Assembly: GCF_003431975.1 (NCBI RefSeq)
Contig: NZ_CP027116.1
Location: 372,001-436,000 of the forward strand
Direction: 5' to 3'
Source: Bacillus pumilus
Lineage (GTDB): Bacteria > Bacillota > Bacilli > Bacillales > Bacillaceae
DNA: 64,000 nt
Shown here: piece after piece, positions 11,101 through 18,930 of the stretch
How the letters are laid out: each line of letters opens with the position of its first letter
Numbering within the stretch: position 1 is the stretch's first letter
The notes under the pieces: generated by a model
What the model was told of the DNA's origin: nothing
Seen by the model: the letters and a program-made list of their open reading frames with translations, nothing else
Databases searched by the model: none
Made by a program: the position numbers and the translations under genes

Positions 11101-14100
11101 TTGGGAGGAGCTCCTTGGGAAAACGGTAGGCGTAGATGAACATTTCTTCATGGCTGGCGGGCACTCTCTCAAAGCGATGATGATGTCCGCGGAAATTCAA
11201 GAGGTGCTTCAAAAGGAAGTACCGATTCAAGTGATTTTTGAGAAGCCAACGATTCGTTCATTAGCGGCATCTATCGATCAGGATGGTCAAGAAGAAAAAA
11301 TGCATCCGATTTTACCAGCAGAGCAGGCGGATGAATATCCGGTATCTCCAGCTCAGCGCCGTTTATACATTTTGCAGACACTCGAACCAGACAGCACGAA
11401 TTATCATATTCCGATCGTCTTAACGCTTGAAGGGACACTTGAATACCAGCGGCTCAAGTCAGCGTTTGATCAATTGATCCAAACACATGAGATCTTAAGA
11501 ACGAGCTTTCATATGAATGGAGAACACATCGTCCAAAGGGTGAATGAATGGACGGCATTTGACATTCCCGTTCATGACATTAAGGAGGAAGAGGCGGAGG
11601 CATTTCTTTCTGAACGTCAAACACCATTTGATTTAACAGCAGCGCCTCTATTGCGAGCACAATTGTTGAAGGTCAGAGAGAACCGTCATCTTCTCGTCTT
11701 GGAAGCACATCATCTCATCACAGATGGTAGCTCCATGAAGACGTTCATTCAAGATTTGGCGAAGGCTTATGATGGCGAAGCTCTTGGAGAAAGAGCCATT
11801 CATTATAAAGATTACGCTGTCTGGCAGTTGAGTGAGGAAGAAATGGAGAAACAGAAGGAGCATGAGGCGTATTGGCTGAAGCAATTCGAAGGGGATTTGC
11901 CGGTTTTAGAACTGCCAACAGATGCACCGCGTCCAGCGGTACGTGATTTTTCCGGAGAACGATTCATGTTTGGCTGTGATCAAGCGACGACTCAGCGGAT
12001 TCAAGAGTTGCTTCAGAAAACAGATACAACCATGTACATGTTCCTGTTATCTGCCTTTCAAGTGCTGCTTGCCTCGTATAGCGGTCAGGAAGATATCATC
12101 GTTGGTTCGCCTGTTGCAGGACGGACACATCCTGATATACAGGACATGCCCGGCATGTTTATCAACACTGTTGCGATGCGCGGAAAACCAGAACAAACGA
12201 AGACATTTTTACAGCTGCTTGAAGAAATAAAAGAAACGAGTCTTGCCGCTTTTGCTCATCAAAGCTATCCGCTCGAAGAGTTAATTGCACGTCTTCCGTT
12301 AGATCGAGATACAACCCGGAGCCCACTCTTTAGCGTGTCATTTAACATGCAGAACATGGAGGTTCCTGCGCTAAAGCTTGGCGATCTGCACATTTCGCCT
12401 TATGCTCTTCACCATCACTCAGTCAAATTTGACTTGTCTCTAGAAGCATTTGAACGAGAGGGAGCACTAAAGCTAAGCTTTGACTATGCAGCGGCGTTAT
12501 TTAAAGAAGAGACTGTCCGCCGGTTCGCATCTCATCTTCTGGCGATTATTCGTGAAGCGGTCCAACACCCGCATGAACAGATTGGCTTGCTCCGTATCCT
12601 TGATCAGTATGAGCAAATAGCGCGGCTTGAGAAAAAAGACGGTGAGCAAACGAATCGTCATGAGCCATTCCATGTCCAATTTTCACGTCAGGCAAAAGAA
12701 ACACCAGATGCCATTGCGGTGATGGATGATCAACGGAGGCTCACTTACCGCGAGCTGGAAGATATGTCAAATGCATTAGGCAGAGAACTGAAGATACGTG
12801 GCGTCGAGAAAGAAGAAGCTGTAGCGCTGATTCTTGACCGCTCTGTCTATGTCGTTGTCTCAATGCTTGGCGTGATGAAAGCAGGAGGTGCATTTGTACC
12901 AATTGATCCGGCTTTCCCTGCGGAACGTATCCGCTACACATTAGAGGATTCACGTGCACAAGTGATCGTGACAAATGAGTCTCTTGCAGGTTTCTATCAA
13001 CATCACAAGCCGGTTCAGGTCGTGCAGGTTGAAAAAGCAGTACATCAAAGCCGCACGATAGATCTGCCAGAAGTTTCAACCGATCAGCTCGCTTACGTGA
13101 TTTATACATCTGGGACAACAGGGAAGCCGAAGGGCGTTCAGCTCACGCATCGTAATCTATCACACTACGTCAACTGGCTGACAAATGAGGTGACATTGCA
13201 AGATTACGATCGGACGGCTCTGCTTTCTTCTTATGCATACGATCTCGGTTACACAAGTATTTTCCCAGTTTTAAAAGCAGGGGGAACACTATATGTGCCT
13301 CGTGAAGATGTGTATACAGACCCGGTCCGTCTGATGTGTTTGATTGATGAACAAGAGCTGACTTACATCAAAATGACACCATCATTATTTCATATGATGG
13401 CAGATTCACAGGATCATGCATTTAACGATTTACGCCTTGTGGTACTTGGAGGGGAACCGATTGTCTCTGAGGATGTTGAAACATTTATGGAGCAGCACCC
13501 ATATGTGGCAGTGATGAACCACTATGGCCCGACAGAGACAACCATTGGAACTGTGACCAAGCTGATCACACCGCATGAGCTCGGCGCTTTGAAGGATCGC
13601 TCTGTGATCGGGCAGCCAATTGCTCACACAAGAGTGCTCGCACTCAATCAGCAGAAGCGTCTTGTCCCTTATGGCGCACCTGGAGAGCTTTATATATCTG
13701 GGGAAGGTGTATCGAGAGGGTATTTGAATCAGCCTGAATTAACAGCAGAACGTTTTATAGAAAATCCGTATTTTCCTGAAGAGCGGATGTATCGTACAGG
13801 AGATTTGGTCAGACAACATGCAAATGGAGACATTGAATTTCTTGGAAGAGTTGATGATCAAGTGAAAATCCGCGGCTATCGTATTGAGAAACAGGAAATA
13901 GAGCATGCCGCACGTGCGCAATTATCCATTCCAAAGGTATATGTCAAAGTGATTCACATGTCCCGTTTACCGGAGCTTGCACTTTATTACACAGCACCAG
14001 AACCTATTGGAACACTAACGTTTAGAGAAAAGCTTGCGGAGACATTGCCGGATTATATGATTCCAACGTATTTTGTCAAAGTGGATCACATTCCGCTTAC

Positions 14101-17100
14101 ACAAAACGGAAAGGTGGATGCAAAATCTCTGCCGCTTCCAAATGAAATGCATATGAACCGTGCGGCGCATGTAGCACCAGAAACGGCACTTGAAGAGACG
14201 CTGTGTGACATTTGGTCAGAAGTTCTTGGGGTTGAGCAAATCGGTGTTCATGATCACTTCTTTGAATTGGGAGGGCATTCCCTCAAAGGCATGGTGCTCA
14301 TTTCGAAGATGCAAGCCAAGCTGAACAAACATGTGCCGCTCAAAATCCTTTTTGAAAAGCCAACGATACGGGCGATGGCAGCTTATTTGGAAAAAGTAAA
14401 TTCTTCAGACATGACATCCATTCAGCCGGCGGAAAAGCAAGATTTCTACCCAGTCTCTTCTGCTCAAAAGCGTATGTATGTCCTGCAGCAGCTGCATCCA
14501 GAAGCAGTGACTTATCATATGCCTGCCGTTTTGATCATGGAAGGCAGCCTTGATGTGAAGCAGCTAGAAGAAGCGCTTCAATCCTTGATCGAACGCCATG
14601 AATCATTGCGTACAGCCTTTGTAGAAATTGACGGCGTACCAGTTCAAAAAGTCTATCGCCAAGTGCCGTTTACGTTAGAGGTTGTTGAAGTCGAGGAGGG
14701 GCAAGTAGAGCCTATCATAGACGCATTCATCACTCCATTCTCATTACATCAAGCACCATTAATGAGGGCAAAAGTGGCAAAGCTTTCTGATGAGAAATAT
14801 GTGTTCATGATGGATATGCACCATATCATTGCAGATGGTGTTACACGCAGTCTGCTCATTCAAGAATTGACAGAGCTGTATGAGAAAAAGACGTTACCGC
14901 CAGTTCAGCTGCATTACAAGGATTATGCGGTATGGCAGCAAGAAGAAAAGCAGCAAGCGCTGCTCGAGAAACAGCGTCAATATTGGCTAGAGCAATACGC
15001 AGAGCCGCCAGAAGATTTGGCGCTGCCACTTGATTTTCCGCGCCCTCATGTTCAGTCATTTGAAGGAGACCGAGTCGATAGATGGTTATCTGCTGAAAAG
15101 GTGCAATCCATTAAAACGCTTATGGCTGAAAAAGGTGTGAGCATGAACATGGTGATGCAAACAGCATTTTCCATATTCTTGTCCAAATTAACTGGTCAGA
15201 CAGATATCGTCATAGGCGCTGTGACAGCAGGACGTACTCATGCTTCAATCGAACGAGTTCCAGGCATGTTTGTGAATACACTGGCCCTTCGGCATGAAGT
15301 GCAGATGGAAGAAACGACAGCACAATTGCTTGAAAAAATGAAAGATCGCAACCTATCAGCCTATGAGCATCAAGATTTTCCGTTTGAGGAATTGGTAGCA
15401 CAGTTAGATCTTCCGAAAGACACTGGCCGCAACCCATTGTTTAGTGTCATGCTGACAACGGATGACAGAGACCTGACGTTACCGAATTTGAATGGTCTCA
15501 AGCTTTCGCAAAAACAGCAAGAGACAGTTCAAGCAAAATTTGATGTGACGCTTGGTGTATTTGAAGAACAAGATCAAGTGGGCCTGCGTTTTGAGTATGC
15601 AGCGGCACTGTTTAAAAAGAAGACCATTCAGCGTTGGAGTCGATATGTTGAACAAATCATAGACGAGATGCTGGCAAAACTAAATGAGCCAATATCATCG
15701 CTTTCGATGTTAATGGAAGAGGAAAAACAAGAGCTGATCAATGAATGGTCAGGGCCTGACCTAGACGTTCCGTCAGATCAAACGGTTCATGCACTGATTG
15801 AGGCTAAGGCGTATCAAGCGCCTCACCAAAAAGCGGCAACCTTCTGTGGAACAAGCTGGACGTATGAAGAACTGAATCATCGGGCGAATACAGTCGCTTC
15901 AAGACTCATCTCAAACGGCATAAAACGAGGAGACCGCGTTGGTATTCTCACCCGTCCATCGCTGGACATGACGGCAGCTGTCCTTGGGGTTCTCAAGTCA
16001 GGTGCGGCATTCGTTCCAATTGATGCGGATTATCCTGCTCAGCGTATTGCTTACATGCTGGAAGACTGCGGGGCAGAGGTACTTCTCATACAAAAAGGAT
16101 TGACTGCACCATCTTCATTCACAGGTCATGTTCTATCGATAGAAGATGCGGTTGAAGGCGAAGCACAAGAGATTCAGGTTCATATGAAACCAACAGATCT
16201 CGCCTATATGATTTACACATCTGGAACGACTGGACAGCCGAAGGGTGTCATGGTTGAGCACCAATCCCTTGTCAATCTTGCGTTCTGGCACAATGATGCC
16301 TTCCAAGTGACAAATGCGGATCGAACCGCTAAATATGCCGGCTTTGGCTTTGATGCCTCCATTTGGGAAATGTTCCCGACATGGATCGCCGGCGCAGAGC
16401 TGCACATCATCGAGGAAGCCATTCGTCTCGATATGATCAAACTCAATGCGTATTTCAATGACGAAAATATCACTGTTGCATTCCTACCAACTCAGCTATG
16501 TGAGCAGTTTATGTCGATGGACAATCATTCACTGCGTTACTTACTGACAGGAGGAGACAAGCTGAAACAGGTGAAGCCTGTTCCATATAAACTCGTCAAT
16601 AACTATGGACCAACAGAAAACACAGTCGTGGCGACAAGTGGGATCATCGAACCAGATCAAGGCACGCTTCCGATCGGAACAGCGATTGCCAATACTCGTT
16701 TTTACATCATGGGTTCGTTATATGACCTCTCGCCGCCAGGCGTGCCGGGTGAGCTTGTGATCGCAGGAAAAGGACTGGCTAGAGGGTACTGGAACCTGCA
16801 AGAGGAAACCAACAAACGATTTATCCTAGATCCATTTTATCCAGGAGAGCGCATGTACCGTACAGGCGACTTAGTGAAATGGACATCAGATGGCGAGCTG
16901 ATCTACCTCGGCAGAAAAGACCATCAGGTCAACATCCGAGGCTTCCGAATTGAGCTGTCAGAAATTGAAGCCCAGCTTCTTGCCCTGACGGAAGTCAAAG
17001 AAGCAGTCGTGACAACGGTCAAAGATGCGAGCGATCAAGATGCGCTTGTGGCATACGTCATCACAAATGAAGAAACGACCGACTTAAAAGACAGCTTAAA

Positions 17101-18886
17101 ACAAACGTTGCCAGATTATATGGTGCCTTCTTGGATCATCAAGCTAGACCACCTGCCGATGACGGCAAATGGCAAAGTCGACTTAAAAGCATTACCGGCA
17201 CCCGATATGGAATCGAGCCAAACGGCATACGAAGCGCCAAGAGATGAAGTCGAAAAGCTTCTATGCGGTATTTGGGAAGATGTTCTTGGCGTGAGCCAAG
17301 TCGGCATTCACGATCACTTTTTCTTCCTTGGTGGAGACTCGATTAAAGGCATCCAAATGGCAAGCAGGCTCACGCAAGCGGGCTGGAAGCTTGATATGAA
17401 GCTATTATTCCAATATCCAACAATTGCCGAGCTCCGTCCATATATCGAAGAAGCTGATCAACTGACAGCTGATCAATCACCTGTCGAAGGGGAAGTCATT
17501 TTGACACCAATTCAGCGCTGGTTCTTTGAACGAGCCTTCAGTGATCAGCATCATTGGAATCTCTCCATGATGCTCCATGCGCCAAATGGATTTGACCTTT
17601 CGATCACCGAACAAGTGATGCAGAAACTGCTTTCACATCATGATGCACTGCGTATGGTATACAGGCAGGAGCATGATGACATTCTGCAATACAATCAGCG
17701 GAAACTCAACGAACCATTTGCCATTGTTTCTCATGATGTTTCAAAAGAAGACGACGTGAAAAAGGCCATTTCCACCTATGCCAACGAGTATCAGCGCCAG
17801 CTCAACCTTGAAACAGGTCCACTCATGAAAGTGATCTGTTTCCATGCAAAAGATGGCGATCACTTACTCATCGTGACACACCATCTTGTTATTGACGGTG
17901 TCTCATGCCGGATTTTACTAGAGGACTTTATGTCTCTTTATCAGCAGGTAGCTCATGGGAAAACGCTCGTCCTTCCGCCTAAAACCCACTCCTTTAAAGA
18001 ATGGGCAGAGGCGATCGAACGTTACGCACAGACCCAGCTTTTAAAAAGCCAAAGTGAGTACTGGACAGAGATTGACAGGATGCCAATGACCACTTTACCT
18101 GTTGATCATGAAGTAATGAAAAGGAAAGTTGCTCAAACAAAAGCGGTACAGATGCAGCTTTCAGAGTCCGAAACAGGGCATCTTTTGACCGATATTCATC
18201 TGCCGTACACAACGGAAATGAACGATATTCTTCTATGCGCGCTCGGGCTTGCGGTTCATGAGTGGACAGGTGAATCCCATGTACATGTGCAGCTTGAAGG
18301 ACATGGAAGAGAGGATATTTTATCAGGGCTGGATGTCTCCCGCACGGTTGGATGGTTTACGAGTATGTACCCAGTCGTACTGAAAGCAAAGCCGGATCAA
18401 ACCATAGCAGAGGCTATTAAAGGGACGAAAGAGATGCTCCGGCGAGTGCCGAATAAAGGAATTGGCTACGGGATATTAAAATACCTCACTGCCACTGCGT
18501 CGTCAGGACAGCATGTACAACCTGAAATCAGCTTGAATTATCTTGGGCAGATTGATCAGGAAGTGACGACAGAACTCTTTGGACCTTCCGCCTATGATAT
18601 GGGACGACAAGCAAGCCCAGATTCAGAAGCTGTCTATAAGCTGAATCTCAGTGGTCTTGTTCAACACAATCGATTCATTTTGTCTTGTTCCTATTGTACA
18701 GACGAATATGAAGAGAAGACGATACAACAGTTTATGGCATTGCTGAAGGAAAAAATTCAATCCATCATCGCCCATTGCCTAACGCAGCACGAACGAGAAT
18801 TTACGCCAAGTGACTTCTCTGCTAGTGACCTTGAAATGGATGAAATGGACGACATTTTTGACATGCTTGAGGAGAAATTGACCTAA
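8195..18886 (+). CDS. srfAB: Surfactin/pumilacidin synthetase subunit B (modules 4-6)
   Basis: This 3563-residue NRPS, close to the length of B. subtilis SrfAB, adds residues 4-6 of the lipopeptide. Order: C4 (8-440, HHIIMDG near 141), A4 (455-950), T4 (GGHS near 991), C5 (1046-1480, HHLITDG), A5 (1495-1990), T5 (GGHS near 2028), C6 (2085-2510, HHIIADG), A6 (2518-3010), T6 (GGDS near 3048) and E (3100-3540, HHLVIDG). Pocket residues read as A4 D-A-F-F-I-G-A-T-I (aliphatic, not a textbook Val code), A5 D-L-T-K-V-G-H-I-G (the classic Asp code) and A6 D-A-W-F-L-G-N-V-V (Leu). This fits ...X4-Asp5-D-Leu6, with X4 Leu in pumilacidin or Val in surfactin. ATG 8195 follows a GAGGTGG ribosome site, 20 bases after srfAA, so the genes are co-transcribed. 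A6-T6 lies in the repeat shared with srfAA. An overlapping small frame sits at the comS position. Confidence 0.97.
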   Translation: MRKQKIQKVYPLTPMQEGMLYYAMLDPNSSSYFTQLELGISGEFDHDLFEKSLNELIRTYDILRTAFVYQQLQKPRQVVLAERHLDVYREDLSHLNHQEQQKVLDQYKKQVRKQGFHLTNDLLLKVAVFQLNETNWHLIWSNHHIIMDGWSMGVLMKKLFHYYESYRNGRTPDRSQGKPYADYIQWLGKQNKQEAESYWKERLDGAVQHQGLLLQKEVNGQYEHQEWTFTWDAQTVQAIQNVARQCQVTAPNLFQAVWSVLLGTYHAADDVTFGTVVSGRPPSVSGIERMAGLFINTIPVRVTLDQEQTFKQLFQKVQQHALEAENYDFMPLYDIQQKTAAGGQLFDHLVGFENYPLDQELSGDTMSARLGFSIDVKDGFEQTNFDLNVLVYPGETWTLKIKYNALAFEEKVIENISKHLTHLMKQVIHNPEVHLRDVTCITEEEKQQIKAWNQTERDYPKHLSIPVLLDARVKAQPDHLALVEGDRTFTYEELGQEIRPLAGSLVEKGVQPGDAVAVFMDRSADAVITILAVLYAGAAYVPIDPSQPEERIRFMLEDSGASILLHADSQPPVVKGIKTVHVADMSNHSHVDLSAKTSPSHLAYIMYTSGSTGRPKGVQIEHQHIVRLACSQDKLGLTKSDRMAHTGAVSFDAITFEIFTTLLNGATLYPVDRDTLLDIHRFEQFIQTHQLTALFLTTGLFNQLAQQRPQMFKGLTTLITGGDVINVKSAELVKQHHPALVLLNAYGPTENTTISTIYEIKGDETGSIPIGQPINHSSAYILDDDQRLQPIGAPGELYVGGDGVSSGYLHRPDLTDQVFMADPFKPAGRMYRTGDLARYGADGQIEFLGRTDDQVKIRGFRIELGEIETVLQQEAGIDDAVVLVHTFSDEKEITAYFTGTMTEEEVRDLFNQELPAYMVPHHVMKLDAFTLTSNGKVDRKALPKPDEAQREEMKIIPPETETEKALAQIWEELLGKTVGVDEHFFMAGGHSLKAMMMSAEIQEVLQKEVPIQVIFEKPTIRSLAASIDQDGQEEKMHPILPAEQADEYPVSPAQRRLYILQTLEPDSTNYHIPIVLTLEGTLEYQRLKSAFDQLIQTHEILRTSFHMNGEHIVQRVNEWTAFDIPVHDIKEEEAEAFLSERQTPFDLTAAPLLRAQLLKVRENRHLLVLEAHHLITDGSSMKTFIQDLAKAYDGEALGERAIHYKDYAVWQLSEEEMEKQKEHEAYWLKQFEGDLPVLELPTDAPRPAVRDFSGERFMFGCDQATTQRIQELLQKTDTTMYMFLLSAFQVLLASYSGQEDIIVGSPVAGRTHPDIQDMPGMFINTVAMRGKPEQTKTFLQLLEEIKETSLAAFAHQSYPLEELIARLPLDRDTTRSPLFSVSFNMQNMEVPALKLGDLHISPYALHHHSVKFDLSLEAFEREGALKLSFDYAAALFKEETVRRFASHLLAIIREAVQHPHEQIGLLRILDQYEQIARLEKKDGEQTNRHEPFHVQFSRQAKETPDAIAVMDDQRRLTYRELEDMSNALGRELKIRGVEKEEAVALILDRSVYVVVSMLGVMKAGGAFVPIDPAFPAERIRYTLEDSRAQVIVTNESLAGFYQHHKPVQVVQVEKAVHQSRTIDLPEVSTDQLAYVIYTSGTTGKPKGVQLTHRNLSHYVNWLTNEVTLQDYDRTALLSSYAYDLGYTSIFPVLKAGGTLYVPREDVYTDPVRLMCLIDEQELTYIKMTPSLFHMMADSQDHAFNDLRLVVLGGEPIVSEDVETFMEQHPYVAVMNHYGPTETTIGTVTKLITPHELGALKDRSVIGQPIAHTRVLALNQQKRLVPYGAPGELYISGEGVSRGYLNQPELTAERFIENPYFPEERMYRTGDLVRQHANGDIEFLGRVDDQVKIRGYRIEKQEIEHAARAQLSIPKVYVKVIHMSRLPELALYYTAPEPIGTLTFREKLAETLPDYMIPTYFVKVDHIPLTQNGKVDAKSLPLPNEMHMNRAAHVAPETALEETLCDIWSEVLGVEQIGVHDHFFELGGHSLKGMVLISKMQAKLNKHVPLKILFEKPTIRAMAAYLEKVNSSDMTSIQPAEKQDFYPVSSAQKRMYVLQQLHPEAVTYHMPAVLIMEGSLDVKQLEEALQSLIERHESLRTAFVEIDGVPVQKVYRQVPFTLEVVEVEEGQVEPIIDAFITPFSLHQAPLMRAKVAKLSDEKYVFMMDMHHIIADGVTRSLLIQELTELYEKKTLPPVQLHYKDYAVWQQEEKQQALLEKQRQYWLEQYAEPPEDLALPLDFPRPHVQSFEGDRVDRWLSAEKVQSIKTLMAEKGVSMNMVMQTAFSIFLSKLTGQTDIVIGAVTAGRTHASIERVPGMFVNTLALRHEVQMEETTAQLLEKMKDRNLSAYEHQDFPFEELVAQLDLPKDTGRNPLFSVMLTTDDRDLTLPNLNGLKLSQKQQETVQAKFDVTLGVFEEQDQVGLRFEYAAALFKKKTIQRWSRYVEQIIDEMLAKLNEPISSLSMLMEEEKQELINEWSGPDLDVPSDQTVHALIEAKAYQAPHQKAATFCGTSWTYEELNHRANTVASRLISNGIKRGDRVGILTRPSLDMTAAVLGVLKSGAAFVPIDADYPAQRIAYMLEDCGAEVLLIQKGLTAPSSFTGHVLSIEDAVEGEAQEIQVHMKPTDLAYMIYTSGTTGQPKGVMVEHQSLVNLAFWHNDAFQVTNADRTAKYAGFGFDASIWEMFPTWIAGAELHIIEEAIRLDMIKLNAYFNDENITVAFLPTQLCEQFMSMDNHSLRYLLTGGDKLKQVKPVPYKLVNNYGPTENTVVATSGIIEPDQGTLPIGTAIANTRFYIMGSLYDLSPPGVPGELVIAGKGLARGYWNLQEETNKRFILDPFYPGERMYRTGDLVKWTSDGELIYLGRKDHQVNIRGFRIELSEIEAQLLALTEVKEAVVTTVKDASDQDALVAYVITNEETTDLKDSLKQTLPDYMVPSWIIKLDHLPMTANGKVDLKALPAPDMESSQTAYEAPRDEVEKLLCGIWEDVLGVSQVGIHDHFFFLGGDSIKGIQMASRLTQAGWKLDMKLLFQYPTIAELRPYIEEADQLTADQSPVEGEVILTPIQRWFFERAFSDQHHWNLSMMLHAPNGFDLSITEQVMQKLLSHHDALRMVYRQEHDDILQYNQRKLNEPFAIVSHDVSKEDDVKKAISTYANEYQRQLNLETGPLMKVICFHAKDGDHLLIVTHHLVIDGVSCRILLEDFMSLYQQVAHGKTLVLPPKTHSFKEWAEAIERYAQTQLLKSQSEYWTEIDRMPMTTLPVDHEVMKRKVAQTKAVQMQLSESETGHLLTDIHLPYTTEMNDILLCALGLAVHEWTGESHVHVQLEGHGREDILSGLDVSRTVGWFTSMYPVVLKAKPDQTIAEAIKGTKEMLRRVPNKGIGYGILKYLTATASSGQHVQPEISLNYLGQIDQEVTTELFGPSAYDMGRQASPDSEAVYKLNLSGLVQHNRFILSCSYCTDEYEEKTIQQFMALLKEKIQSIIAHCLTQHEREFTPSDFSASDLEMDEMDDIFDMLEEKLT
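11283..11423 (+). CDS. Small overlapping ORF at the comS position (speculative)
   Basis: A 46-codon frame, offset by one base from srfAB, starts ATG (MVKKKKCIRF) and ends TAA at 11421-11423. It overlaps the first residues of the C5 domain (YPVSPAQRRLYIL). From memory, B. subtilis ComS (46 residues, anti-MecA competence peptide) is encoded in the same relative frame across the same C5 motif, so position and frame match. Aligned residues hardly match: an Ile and a nearby Tyr agree, and the IILYPRP segment is absent. An internal ATG at 11331 is an alternative start. Neither start has a convincing ribosome site (AGG abuts the first ATG). It could be a diverged or decayed comS or pure chance. Confidence 0.25.
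   Translation: MVKKKKCIRFYQQSRRMNIRYLQLSAVYTFCRHSNQTARIIIFRSS
15743..17533 (+). repeat. 1.79-kb near-identical direct repeat, copy 2 (A6-T6 of srfAB)
   Basis: This is the partner of 5037-6827, covering the linker after C6, A6, T6 and the first residues of the epimerase. I see about six amino-acid differences from copy 1, for example VAS for VAA, NLQEE for NLPEE, RFIL for RFIP, ASDQD for ASEQD and LKQT for LKRT. None lies in the specificity pocket, so both modules should load leucine. The copies are in direct orientation, so recombination between them would delete about 10.7 kb and fuse srfAA to srfAB. Confidence 0.95.
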
Positions 18887-18930
18887 CAACATGAGATCAG
18901 TCAGAAAAACGGGAAGGGAGGATGAAATAG

